Source: Uloborus plumipes
Lineage: Eukaryota > Arthropoda > Arachnida > Araneae > Uloboridae
Assembly: GCA_038373865.1 (NCBI GenBank)
Contig: JAXGGA010001070.1
Span: forward strand, 106,871-170,870
DNA length: 64,000 nt
Reading direction: 5' to 3'
Part shown: in pieces, positions 43,230-56,600 of the stretch
Position numbering within the stretch: position 1 is the stretch's first letter
Layout of the letters: the number at the start of each line of letters is the position of its first letter
Program-made: the position numbers and the translations under genes
The notes under the pieces: generated by a model
Seen by the model: only the letters and a program-made list of their open reading frames with translations
What the model was told of the DNA's origin: nothing
Database searches by the model: none

Positions 43230-44560
43230 GTTATGCACCGTCATTGAATATGAACAGATAAAAACATAGGTATTTGGTCATCCAAAATGCATGTAAGGAC
43301 GTCCATTCGCGAGAGATGACAATGAAATGAATCTATCAGGAATGCATCCGGTTGGATTGGGGGAAAAGTCTACCCCATTTGAGAGAGCACCGCCCCACTC
43401 ATTTGCTCGAGAAGACCCCATTTTGTGGAAAGTGAAAAAGCTTATCGCTCGGATGTTTTACGAGAGCGCTTTTGCAGTATAATGGATGATGCATTACTTC
43501 TTTATACTGGTATCTGCATATATATTAAAAGCTGAAAGCCAACACGGCATAGGTGTAAAGATTAGCTTCTAAAAAGGAATACTTGTACCCATGCAAATCT
43601 AATAAATGAACTTCGATTGGAGCCAGCAAATTGGAGAAACTATCTTCGGATGGAAGAACGTGTTGCATCTTTTGAAATTGGTTAGTCCTTAATTAAAAAG
43701 CAGGACACGAATATGAGGCAGAGTATTTCTCTGTATGAAAGATTGATGGCAACGCCATGTGTTGCCTTCAAGGATATTTAAAGGTAAGGAGTTACTTATG
43801 TTGATCTCATTAAAGTAATGTCACAGCTAATAATTAGTTGTGACATAAAGCTACTGCAATATAATGAATGATGATTTACTTCTTTATGCTAGTATTTGCC
43901 TGTATATTAAAAGCAGAGAGCCATAACGGTATTGGTGTAAAGACTGGCTTCTAAAAAGGAATATTTATACCCATGTAAATCCAATAAAGTGAAAATTAGA
44001 TATTGTAATTGTTATAATTGTTTAATAAAAAGCCTCGAGGATGCCGTATCAGGTTAAGTCACAACAATGTAAGGTACTGTGGCCCCTCGAGGAGTAGTCT
44101 AAATCTAATAAATGAACTTCGATTGGAGCCAGCAGATTGGAGAAACGATCTTCAGATGGAAGAAAGAACATATTTGCATCTTCTGAAATTGGTTAGTCCT
44201 GTAATTAAAAGGCAGGACACTAATATGAAGCAGAGTATTTCTCTGCATGAAAGATTGACTGCAACGTCACGTTTCCTTGCAACGAGAATGAATTATATAG
44301 AACTGAAGTGTTTGTGACAGCCATATCCCCACAAAGATTGGTGGTCATCATTTCTGAGACGTGTTGTGCAATCTTAAGTTGCCTACAAGGATATTTAAAG
44401 GTAAGGAGTTATTTACTTTGATCTTTTAAAAGTAATGTCACAACTAATAATTAGTTTGTGACATTAGTTGTGTTAAACGCCATAGTTGAATATGAACAAC
44501 TAAAAACGTAGGTATTGGGACGTTTGAAATGCATATTAAAGAATATGTGGCAAAGGCATT
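43230..44560 (+). pseudogene. PIF/Harbinger nuclease exon fragments, tandemly duplicated
   Basis: Two copies of the same exon region, about 480 bp apart (43490-43785 and 43865-44400). They share the reading LLLY..ICIYIKS, NLINELRLEPA.WRN, EERTYLHLLKLVSP and ISLHERLTATSRFLAT, the N-terminal part of HARBI1-like nucleases. Copy 2 has the longest frame (44018-44317) and continues after a shift as IISETCCAILSCLQGYLK. In both copies the exon ends in AAAG followed by GTAAGGAGTTA, a good splice donor. The catalytic DDE part was not found downstream, and stops and deletions affect both copies, especially copy 1. Confidence 0.7.
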
Positions 44561-46960
44561 TTCTTTGAAAATTAAAAGTTGTGGGTTAGTTTAGGCCTGC
44601 ACAAAAATTGCCTTTCAGAAACAAATCTTGGAGTTCAACTAATATTGGTTGGTCATGATAAAAGTAAGGGCAACCTAAAAGCATTCATCGCCATCTCACC
44701 ATCTACATTCTACAGTAGTGTTCTTTATTTCAGACTTGTGTTATGGAGGAATTACTGAATAAGAACTGTTTTGACGAAGTAGATTGGACCTTATTGACGA
44801 TGATGACATTAGAGGTTTTAATATACAAAAAGAATAAGCTCCATTTTAAATTTAAAAAATATCACCACAAAAGGCAACTTCCACACTGTTACTAAGTGTT
44901 TATTGTATTTTGACTTTTTTTTCACTCCACTTCATTAAACATTCCAAAAAGTACTGTTCAAGAGATTAAAACATCTGCAGATGTAAAGATTTGTTTGCAA
45001 CTTGAGTCACACAATTGTATTGTAGGCAGAAAAAAAGTATTCAAATCATTCCATTTGTGCAATATTAAAAATAATTGTTATGTCATTAGTATAAAAGCTA
45101 TTACTGAGGGAAAAAAATTCATGCAATTGCAAGTTTTCACTGGATTAAATCAATTTTAAACAAAATGAACCAATTCAACACTGAAAGCTCTCAAGAAAAT
45201 ATAATGATCGATTGTTTGCATATGTATAAAACAGTGTGAGTAGCAGGAAAAACTTATTTCTCAGCAATACCATTCGCAATGCTGTGTTTGATTTTTTCCC
45301 TCTCTTCGAATCAATCTCAACAAGCAATTGCAACAATATTTACATTTCAGTATTACAGAATATCTTCACTTATCCAAATCACAGGAGCAACTTTAGTGTT
45401 CATATAAAAATCAATTACTAAGAGTATGCCAAACATTCACTTTTCATACTGATTGAACACACAGCTCTAGCATAGATTTTAAAAGCAGGATTATCTATCA
45501 AACATCTTGATGCTGGGGTGGTTTCCTTACTTGTGCACAAAAGCGAACGAACCCCAACTTGATTAAATTACACTACCATTCTTGTCAACTTCTCGGGCAT
45601 TACAACTAGTTACCTTCATTCTGCTTTGATTTCAGTCCTGAAATCGGAGTGAGACAGACGTCTCACCATGACAAAGAAGACGAGCAAGGGGAAATCCGTC
45701 GGTTAAGCGATGAAGAGGAATGCAGTGCCTAGCGATGGTGGGAAAAAGGGGTCAGAAGCAATCCTGACTTGCCTATCCCTTTCCTGGCATCAAATGCACA
45801 ACCCTGACTCTTTGATAATTTCTGCGAAAAGCAGTATCAAATCTTGGGAGAACTCTGTGCTGTCTGAAGCCCAAGATGAAATGGAGGAAATAGACCAAGA
45901 TTCACCACTATTATAAAGTGAGGTAACAGACACCCTGGAAATCAGACATAATATCCTTAAATAAACTGCCTACCAAGAGGTGATAGGCCCTGATGCTCTT
46001 CGCAGGTGGTGAAGAACCTCTACTGTGCCTGGTTGGAAGGATGGTGTCAACGATGCTGCTTTTTCAGAGGCTTCTGTACTTTTCCACCAATACTAATAAG
46101 GTCAAAGCCATATATTGCTAAACTGATAATAACGAGCTCCCTTCTAACCTTGCAAAAAAACCTGTAGAGGTCTTGTGGCCCCTTGTGGCTATTACCTCCT
46201 AAGTAAGGATAGCAAATTTGTTCAGTTAGGTAAGAGCCCTGAGGCTCCAGTTAACGAGAACTCCTACTAAAAAAGCGGGCCTACCCCCATGTAGTAAACA
46301 CCCCTCCAAATTACTTTGACTTTGTTAAAGATTTAAGCAACGCTTGCAGTAATATAAGAATCAGAAACAATGAATAGAAAAAACGAATGCTTAATTTTTT
46401 GGATGATCCCACAGAAGGAACGAAATTTCTTGATTAGTCACTTAAAAGACTTATAACATTTAATTCTATTCTAAAAGGGCCAGGGATGCCAAAGTACAAA
46501 AATATGTGCTGAGAGGCCTAGAGGTTTCAACAAAAAATAAAAACTTACCAGCGCCAAAAAATCTTGCCTTACGTCTCATTGTGGCAGTCAAAAGACTTGA
46601 AATTGCTTACCTTGCCTTCCTCAGATAGTTTGTGGCTTACAAATACCTTCAGGATTTGGTTTTCTATAGAGCACAACAAAAAAGAAAATATTTCTTCTGA
46701 AATTCACATACAAAAGTACACTATTGCAGGGGTTTTTCTTTTCTTTCTTCTAGGAAAAAGGCGTAAATTCCAAATATAAATGGTGATACTGCATCCATAA
46801 ATGATCATGGGTATCCTAAATTTTGGCCACTGTAATCAGAAAAAGTCTGGCTCTATTTACTCTCAGGAACAGTTTATCCTTTGTTCTATTACTTCTCTCT
46901 TCATTCACATTAAAAACTTCTCATAACTCTGATATGTAGCTTAAATAATTATTTGTATCC
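44561..46960. other. Non-coding region with unidentified coding-like remnants
   Basis: A 68-codon open frame at 45710-45916 (MKRNAVPSDGGKKGSEA), preceded by MTKKTSKGKSVG at about 45668 and one stop, has codon texture unlike the surrounding AT-rich DNA and may be a decayed gene or element. GTGAGACAGACGTCTCAC (about 45650) is an inverted repeat. A further run (about 46140-46780) reads in broken frames without a recognisable family. Confidence 0.4.
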
Positions 46961-47018
46961 CCCCCCACCCCCATGAATGCATTTAAAGAAACACTGAATC
47001 ATATAACATAACTATTGA

Positions 47019-47024
47019 TTTATT
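47019..47024 (-). terminator. Candidate PTGES2 polyadenylation signal
   Basis: TTTATT on + is AATAAA on the minus strand, about 480 bases past the PTGES2 stop codon. It would give a 3' UTR of roughly half a kilobase. Other AT-rich candidates cannot be excluded. Confidence 0.35.
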
Positions 47025-47499
47025 TATCTCTGAAAAATAATTTGAATAACATTAGTTATACTACAATAGAAACAACTTTTGAAGTAACACAGGAACTGCT
47101 AGTACTTTATAACAATAAAATACTGCATTAACATCAATCTGAACAATGTAGGAAAACATTCAGTGAACAAATGAAGTGATTTATAATTACATAAAATTCA
47201 TTTTTTACAGCTTAAAAAATTTGTCAGTGCGTTTAAAAAATTAAAAGCAACTTTGAAGCATTGATCAAACTTAGAAAATAAAAAGTAAAATTATATATCA
47301 TTATGGTGAAAATTTTCAAAGATAAATGGATGTGTGCTTAACAACTGCTTAGAGTAAGGGTGAAAGAGAAACAAATATATGGGCTAATGGTGAAAGAAAC
47401 AATATTACGGAATAATGATGAAAGAATGATTATAAATATTTTTAATTGATACAATTAAATTCTTGTCTACCTATCACAAACAACAATCATCTTCATTCA

Positions 47500-47637
47500 C
47501 TAGCAAATCAATTTATAACCTTCATGGTTTCTAACTACTTCTTGAACCCCATAATACCATTTGCCAATATTAGTATTTGACAGAAGGTCTTTGAAAGCCT
47601 GGCAGCCTTCTATTGAATTTAGTAAGCCATACACAGC
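47500..47637 (-). CDS. PTGES2: PTGES2 terminal coding exon
   Basis: 45 codons and TAG (47500-47502). Acceptor TTCTCTTGCAG precedes AVYGLLNSIEGCQAF; the end is NHEGYKLIC. AVYG completes the PNLADLAVYG motif begun in the previous exon. Confidence 0.93.
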   Translation of the reverse strand, partial: AVYGLLNSIEGCQAFKDLLSNTNIGKWYYGVQEVVRNHEGYKLIC

Positions 47638-50600
47638 CTGCAAGAGAACATTAAACATTTATTAAAAACTTAAAATCATGGGAAGGAAAATCGCATTTTT
47701 ATTTGTAGGAAATGATTGCACATAAAGACAGATTTTAAATCAGTATGAATTTTCTTTCACATATTCAAATAAAATACACCAACTATTGAAAATGTAAGTA
47801 CAAAAATAATTTAGATTGATACACACTGAGAGCAAAAAAACGATTCTTCACCTTAGAAGTTATTCACCCTCAGAAATGAAAAATAAAAGTAACTTAGTAA
47901 TAAAGTGTTGAAGACTGCACAGAGAAAGAAATCATAACAAGAAGTTCTGTCAAGAACTAAACGAGCCTACTTTCCCGTACATCGACATCGGCATTCTAGC
48001 ATCTGATCATTATTCTCTTGATTATCTGAGACTGAAAATTATGTCAAACATACCTTTTTAGCACTTAAAGCTGATTTCTAAAAGCAAAATATACCCCTCT
48101 CATCAGATGAAATAGAGACATAAAAAGTAAATAAATGAATAAATGAAGTTTTGTCGCACCTTTTAAAGAATGTAACTGTTACAGTTCTTCCGTAGAAAAA
48201 TTCCTCAATCGTTTTCGAAAAAAAAATAAATAAATAAAAGTACAAAGTACATCAAAACACATTTTATCAAAGAAAGGAAAAAAAACTCGTCCGTCGATAA
48301 AATGTCTCGATTTTCACTTTTAAACCGTTGCCAGTGGTTAAATATAAATAAAGAATAAAATGCCCTCGTGAATGAAACACTTTTGTTACAAAAAAAATCG
48401 TCTGCCAAAAAAAAAAAATAATAGTAATAAATAAAATAACACAAATGAATAAATAAACAAAAAATCGTCTGCACAGTCAGTCATTTTTTTCTGAGCCTGC
48501 ATTTCCGCCATGTTTGTGGAGTCGAAGTCGGAATCAGAGTCCTCACAGAAGATTATTCAGAAAAGTACTTTACAAACATTATTTATCAAAACCATTTTTT
48601 TACAAAGTTAGTTTGAAGGAAATCCGACTTTAAGTTCCAGGATCAACATTCAACTTAAATTCCCCGTAGACGCTAATGTTAAATTTTTTTCTGAACGGTT
48701 CAATATTGAACGAAAAATGGTTCAAACCAAAAAGCGAAATAAGGGAATGAACCTCTCCGAGATCTTTCAAACAAAAAAAAGTTTATTCCATTCGGATGGT
48801 TCACTCAGAAGTTATTAGGTGGGGAAAGGTTGCTTGAACGGTTCAATGTTGAACGAAAAAATGTTCAAATTGAAAATTTAAATACTGTAATGAAGTATCC
48901 TTGCTGAGATCCTTCGAACAAAAAAAAAAGTTTATTTAAATCGGACTGTTCACTCAAAAATTATTAGGGGTGACAGCTTGCTTGAGCGGTTCAATTTTGA
49001 ACGAAAAATTGTTCAAATCGAAAATGTAAATACGGGAATGAAGTATCCTTGATAAGATCTTTCGAACAAAAAAAAGTTTGTTGAAATCGGACTGTTCACT
49101 CAAAAGTTAGCATCACGGGACAGGTTGTTTGAACGGTTCAAAGTTGAACCAAAAATTGTTCAAATCGAAAAATCAAGTATGGGAATGAGTTGTACTCGCC
49201 GAAATCTTTCCAACAAAAAAAAGTTTGTTCAAATCGGAATGTTCATTCAAAAGTTATTAGGGGGGGAAAGGTTGCTTGAACGGTTCAATGTTGAACCAAA
49301 ATTGTTCAAATCGAAAAATCAAGTATGGGAATGAGTTGTAATCGCCGAGATCTATCCAACAAAAAAAAGTTTGTTCAAATCGGAATGTTCATTCAAAAGT
49401 TATTAGGGGGGAAAGGTTGCTTGAACGGTTCAATGTTGAACGAAAAATTGTTCAAATCGAAAATGTAGATACAGGAATGAAGTATCCTTGAAAAGATCTT
49501 TCGAACAAAAAAAAGTTTGTTCAAATCGGACTGTTAACTAAAAAGTTAGCATGCGGGACAGGTTGTTTGAACGGTTCAAAGTTGAACCAAAAATTGTTCA
49601 AATCGAAAAATCAAATATGGGAATGAGCTGTACTCGCCGAGATCTTTCCAACAAAAAAAAGTTTGTCCAAATCGGAATATTCATTCAAAAGTTATTAGGG
49701 GGGACAGACAGACCGACCGACCGACCGACAGACCGACCGACACACAAATTCCCCATCTCAATACCCTACTTTCAAATTTTTAATTTTTCGATATTCATTT
49801 TACCTTTTTATTTTTTTAACTTGGCGATATTTTTTGGACTTGGCGATATTTTTTTTAACTTGGCGATATTTTTTGGACTTGGCGATATTTTTTAGATGCA
49901 TTAAGCCAATTTTAATACTTTTTTCGTCTTTCTTTTATTTTTAACGGGAAAGTAAGCTAAAAAGCACAACAAGCAATTATCAGCAAAGCACTAGGCATGC
50001 GCCAAAAACCTAGACTACTTAAATGATGCTGAACTTAAGAAAATTCGGTTCAAATAAAAAGTTAAGAAAATTATTTTAATCTTTACGGTGTTTCTTGTTA
50101 AAAATAATAAATGCCTGTAAGATCCAATTTCTTGCAATACATGCATTCAATTCATAAAAAATTGCTGTGATAGTTCATTTCTGTATTTATTTATGGGGGA
50201 AAGGGGAAAAAATTGTTTGTTCAACAACCATTGCCTTGACAGAGGAAAAAAGAGATTCCTCCTGCTTTCGTATGGAGCTTGGATCAGATCAAGTCTGCTT
50301 GCTTTCTTGACAAAAGCAAGTATTGTATAATACTTACCAAAAAAAAAAAAGGAAAACTACCATTTTGTATTTTGACTTATTTTATTACATTTGATAGTTT
50401 ACAAATTTTGGTTTTGATTGTTCTTTTTTAATTCTTAAACAAAACAAAACTGTGTACAAAATTTTCAAAATAACCTGGGTTTTCTTTTTTTCTTGTTACT
50501 TTATGAATTCCTTATATTTTCCTGTGTTTTCACGTTTCCATGTGGTATGGCAACCCGTGTAAATAGACGTAATAAAAAATATATTCCTGATGTGTCCCCT

Positions 50601-53600
50601 ATTATGCTTGTGGCAGCGGAAAATATTTTTAAAATGGAAGCAGAGGGGAGTGATCTGCACTACGTTTTTTTTTTTTTTTTTTCAAAAACCTGGAGCCCTG
50701 AATATGGATGATGATAAATTAAGAGGGACCCTTTTGGAGAGAATTATAAAGCTTTACTGATAAAAAGTAAACTCTTCTACCTTTTTTTAGCTGGCGGTGT
50801 TTTATTATTTTTGTTTTTATTATTATTATTTTTTATTTTACTTTGAAACTGAAGAGAGTAATTCAGTTAGAATGTTAAATGTTTCACAACCTGTTAAACT
50901 TCCCTGATGAATGTTCCAACTTGCTTTAATAATTTTATAAATTTATCATTTTAATGCAATATTTCCTCTAAGCTTCTGAGGACACTAATTAAAAAAATAT
51001 GAATACTGCTTTTGTATGTACTATTTTTCATCCTTATTTCATGATAATTGTAATTCAACATTGAACTGAGTCATGTTCAATTTCACAATGAGGAACTTGA
51101 AATAAATTAATAGCGTAAAAAATAAGTATTTTAAGGTTTCAAAACCGACCCACTTTTTTAAAGAATAGTTAAGGGCTCTTATGACCCAGCTTAGAGACCA
51201 CCCAGTAATGGCAACTGCACATTACCTGCGGCCAATCAGGAAGATGGTGTACCTCACGAGTATTTACAAAAATCCTTTCACATTATTAAGAAACATTACT
51301 GCAAAAATATCTTATTCTAAAAAATATATTTTTTCTACCATACGCAGCTGCATTAATTTCTGTGAAACACATCTGAGGCTGAACAGAAGGTCTTAAAACA
51401 TTAGTTAATCTTTAGGAAATATTAAATTATGTTTTCAAAAAAAATCCTTACCAAATCAGCTAAATTTGGTATACTGCCACCATGGAATCTTCTTTTTGGC
51501 CCGATCTCTTTCATCCATAGCTTACAACCATCATATAATGATTGTCTAACATCTTCTTTCAATGCATACCTGTAAAAAATTAAATTCACTGAAAATTAGC
51601 AATATTAAAAAACAATAAGATCTTTAGGGTTATTCTTTAATTTTATTACAATTGTTTGCTAAAGCATTTAATACATATTAAGCATTTAAATTAAAAGTTT
51701 TAATTTAGACAATGATCTTGGTACTGCTGTTCATACTATTATAGCTGTGCAGCATGTTCTTTACACGTTCAAAAGAAGTAACTAGTAGTAGCAAATTTCT
51801 ATTTTCAGAAACTTACTTATCACTATGATGTTAAGTATTTCCTTGAACCTTTGGGCAGAAATTTATATACATAGACTCAATATAGTTGATTTACATCACA
51901 CAGGGAAGGGTTTTAAAAGAAATAAAAACATTTCTTCCTATTAGATATAGAACTAAGAACTTCTTTCTGCAGTAAGTTTTTGGCAAGCCCCAGTACTGAT
52001 CAGTAGCGCAGTGTCCGGTGCCCACGGCAAACTTAAGAAATTGTGCCCCCCCCCCACCCCCCCTTCCCAGGATCGGCCTAATGGGAGGTCATTGTGACCT
52101 CCCAAATACTCCTTGCTCAAATTTTTGATTTATTGTTTGGAAACTTTGCACACAATATTGCAACTTTGATATTTTTTCTTTCTTTTAGTTGCTTTTAACG
52201 ATGGTCAGTGTTCCTTGAGAGAGCTTTTATGGTTCAACATAGGGGCACAGTTTGCGCTGTTTGGGGCAGTCTATCAAATTTTTGTCTTTTAGTCTGTTCG
52301 GATTTCATTTATTTATTTACTTATTTTTTTTTTTTTTTTTTCATTTTTTTTTTTTTTTTTGTCAAAATGCCGCCCCCCTAGTTGCTGCACCCGTGGCAAG
52401 AGCCACTCCTGCCAACCCCTAGCTACACCACTAGTACCGATTGCAACAAAAACGATAAAATTATTTATGATACTTTTGACGAGTTTATTATTCTACTAAT
52501 AAACAAGATTAACAGATAAATTTAGTTGAAACAAATAAATCTTAAAATGGTGATTTAAATATCAACTGCTAAAAGGACAAATTAATCTAAAACAAAAATG
52601 AACACTAATAAGAACCATAAAATTATTACATGCCACACACAGATTGAATAATCCTAATACCATAGTACATTTTGGTAATTGTCTTTTTTTAGAGAGCTAC
52701 CAAACAAAGTTAAGCATTAGTAGAATTTACTTCAAGATTTGTACAATTCATTGAAAATTAACAATATATGTATTCTACAGGTAATTAGAACACTTAGCAA
52801 TTCTATTTAAGTATTGAATTTATTAGAAAATATAAATAAATAAAATGAATACATTACTTTTCCTTTCATTCCCTAAAAATGAAAAAAAAAAAAAAGGTAG
52901 TGGAATTTCTGCTCTTTCTGGACTAATTTACGTACTGAAAATCTTTGAAGTGAGATTATTCAATACATCGCTAACTCGGCATTTCCATCCATGGACTGCA
53001 GTATTGTGCTTATTATGCACTTATCAGCATGGAATATGAAAGTAACCGAGTTGGAGGCAAAAATCCTCTTATAGAGCCAAATAAACTGGTAGCTACTGCG
53101 AAATTAGAATACTAGCACGCGACAGCACTTGGTACGGTACAGCTCGTAAATTTTAAGGCAAAGCTCGGGTATAAAGCAGTGAGTAACCGCCCTTTAACAA
53201 GGGCTACGGGAGGAACATGCAATACACCGCCAACTCGAAATGACCGATGACTAAGTTGGCGGTGTATTGCATGTTCCTGCTTTAGCCCTTGCTTAGGGGC
53301 AGGTACTCACTGCTTTATGAGACTATATTGTTTGGGAAATACTGTTTTGACTTCAATATGGTAACATTACATGGAACTAAATTGGCATGATATAGAACAG
53401 CATAGATGGTGAGCTTCATAAGCCCAATACTCATGCTTTTTGATATGATTATTTGTACAAGTGATGCAAGTTTTTTTAACTATGAAAACAGTAAAATATG
53501 CTGTAAAAAGCCTGTACAGTTAATTTTTTTATAATGTACAAAATTTTAGTTTGAAATATCTGAAATATTTAAAATTCTTAATGAATCAGCTATCTTTTGT

Positions 53601-56600
53601 ACAATTGCATTATCAAAGCAAAATTCCTACATTGAGCAGAAGAATTGCACAATTTAGCAGCTGTCTAAATTATTGACCCTTCTTTTTGGAAGCAAAGCTG
53701 ACTGAGAGTCCCTTTTGGCATGAATAGATTCTACTACTTTTTAATATTTTAATATGATGGTAATAAAGCAATTGAGCTATGAAGAGAAAATTGATTATTT
53801 AAATTTTAATGCAAAACTTTGTTCCCTTTACAAGGTGGCGTATGCTTAGATTATTATTTTACAAGCTGATCCCTACATTAGAAATTTGGAGCCACTTCAA
53901 CCAATGGGGAAAAAACTACAGAAATGCAAATAAATCTGAAAAAATAAATAATAAATAATAATGAATGACTTACCTTTTTTTCAACCTTTTCCCAATAAAA
54001 TACATAGCGGTTGCTCCAACATATATTACAAATGACCTCTCAAGACTTGAAAAATTCTTTTCCCACTCTCCCACGTCTGAAAAGTATTTGAAAGACTGAA
54101 GAGATTCATCAAACGTGCGATAAATGTTTGGAGAAAGGATGTGCACAAATTCTTTATCTGCCCATTCTCGCCACTTCCTTTCTGTTCTGAAAATATAGTG
54201 CCATAAAGAAAAAGACATTTTACAGCAATAAAACAAACAATGAAAGAAAAATTGCATCAAAGGCGACAGAATGAATCTTGCGTACTGATAGAGAACCAAA
54301 CATCCTGCTAGATACTTTCTATAATTTAAAATAGGGATGCACCGATTAATCGGCAGTACCGATTAATCGGCCACTTTGCCGATTATTAATAATCGGCAAT
54401 CTCCGCCGATTATCAACAACCAATTAATCAGTAATTGGGCCTGGGGGAGGAGGGGCTGATTAAAAAGTGAAACTGGTTTTGAAATATCAGACTGGAATGA
54501 GTAACACAAATTGCTTAACTTAACAGAAAATTCTTAATTACTTTATCTCTGCTTATCACTTACCAAATTATTTAAAAATCAAATATATACCACTGATTTA
54601 TGTATCAAAAAGTTACACATTTGCTAGGCCAAAGACAGAAAACAGTACATGTGAAACAAGAATAGTCTTATGAACTACAAAATATTTAGGAATGAGATAG
54701 CCTGTTCACCTAAAAAGAAACTTTTCTTATATCTCTAAATATACCCACCCCCCCCCCCCCCCCCCCCACCCTATTTTGCAGTTTTCATTTTCGGGAACGC
54801 TGCTCGCGCGTCACTAGCCGTTACTTAGTTTCTCCATTCATTCAAACCGGTCTTTTCCTCAAGGTCAGCAACGTAGATTTTCGTTCACCCGACTTGATAC
54901 TCAGCTCGATATTGTTGCAATTACACTCTTGCATTATTCCCTCTTTTCACTCTTGCTGCTGAGGCTCATCCTCATTCGCTCTAGCTTCTATAGTTACTCA
55001 TTAGCAAGTGGCCCAAAATGTCTCATAGGAGCTTCACCGTTGAAAAGAAGTTGGATATATTGCATGGGTTGAACCAGTGGTCGGAAGTAGCGCGTTACAA
55101 GTAGCGAAACTACTGTAGTAGCTACATTTTTTAGTAGTTTGTAGTGTAGCGCACTACTTTTTAAAATAAGTAGAGTAGCGAGTAGCGCGATACAAAAAAG
55201 TAGTAGTTTGTAGCGATTTCTAGAAACTACTTTCAATTAAATAAAAAAAAAGAAAAAAAAAAAGAGAATGAAGAAAGAAAAAAAGGTGGTTCTTGTGGCG
55301 AATATTCGTAAAAATTGTAAAAAAATTAAAAAGGACAAATTTTAGCAAAAAAAAAAGGAACAAAAAAGAAAAGTAACAAATAAATTCAAAGACAATTCCT
55401 ATTTCTATTCCATATTCGAATGAGGTAAATTTTTAATCTAAACCACTTTTCGAATTTTTTCGGTCGATCCTCAAACGGTGTATTCTTTTTATTTATTTAT
55501 TTTTTAAAAAGTAGCAAAGTAGCAACTACATTTCAAAAGTAGTGTAGCTCGCTACATTAAAAAAAAAAGTAGTTGTAGCTGTAGTTAACTACATTTATAA
55601 GAAAGTAGTTGTAGTTGTAGTTCGCTACAAAAAATATGTAGTTTTTCCAACCACTGGGTTGAACGCAATGGATTGCTTCTGCATTAAAAAGCAACCGAAT
55701 TTCAACTTGATCACAAATGCTTGCGAGATCACTGATTGTGAGTATATTAATCACTATAAAATACTAATTTTTGACATTTTATTAACTACACGAAAAGTTC
55801 AGCTTTTTTCTTCACAAGCTGTAGCATGTCTGTATTATAACGCCCCCCCCCCCCCCCCCCCCAGTATCGATTTGGTTTTTAAAAGGGGGGGGCGGTACAT
55901 TTTCTAGATTTTTCATGATGTTTTGACATCAAATTCGAAAACTATCTAAAGCTTGTAATAAAAGATTGATTGGAAGATTTGTATCTTCAAAGTTATCGAA
56001 AAATTATAAAGTGCAAAATAAAGCAGAACACGTCACTGAATTAAAATGTAAAGAAAAAGTCTTATGGTAAGTCACTATGGTAAAAACTAAAGAATTGAAG
56101 GAAAAATATAAGAAAATTGAACAGTTTTTTTTTTTTTTTTTACGTAATAAAATAAGCCATGCTACTGCTGGAAAGAAGGACACTCAAACCAAAAATAAAT
56201 TAAAAATGCGAAAAAGGTTTTTACGAGACACTATGGAAGTATTATATAAAAAGTTAAACGATAAAAATATTAACTTCCAAGACAGTGTCATACATTGTTC
56301 TCAAAATATAGACCCTTTTTCCTTCTGAAGCCAACTGTTGGCGATAAATAAACTCACAGGTGTGTACGACATGCAAATTTAGAATTTACCGCTTGCAAAC
56401 TACATCATTTGAAAGATCTGCAAACCTGTACGTATAGAGATCATATTTTGTGTGTGATAAAAATAACTTCAATGGTATCTTCAATAATTGTGGAAGTTGT
56501 ATTCATAATACAATTCCAGTATTAGTTAAAGATCTCGACAATAGTACAACCTGGAGAAAGTGGAGCAAAGTAAAGGAAGAAAGATTTCGAATAAATGATG

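Noticed and set aside
49125..49895. Repeated frames MFERFKVEPKIVQIEKS as a possible repeat protein
   Set aside because: They only read through the 146-bp satellite. The period is not a constant multiple of three and the frames end with the array.
50493..50711. Frame with a signal-peptide-like start MLLYEFLIFSCVFTFPC
   Set aside because: Short, ends in a poly-T translation, lies in a PTGES2 intron on the opposite strand, and has no conserved motif beyond a basic MATRVNRRNKKY stretch.
54335..54430. CCGATTAATCGG repeats as a protein-binding operator array
   Set aside because: The GGGATGCACCGAT start is typical of an eroded hAT end. No gene context supports regulation.
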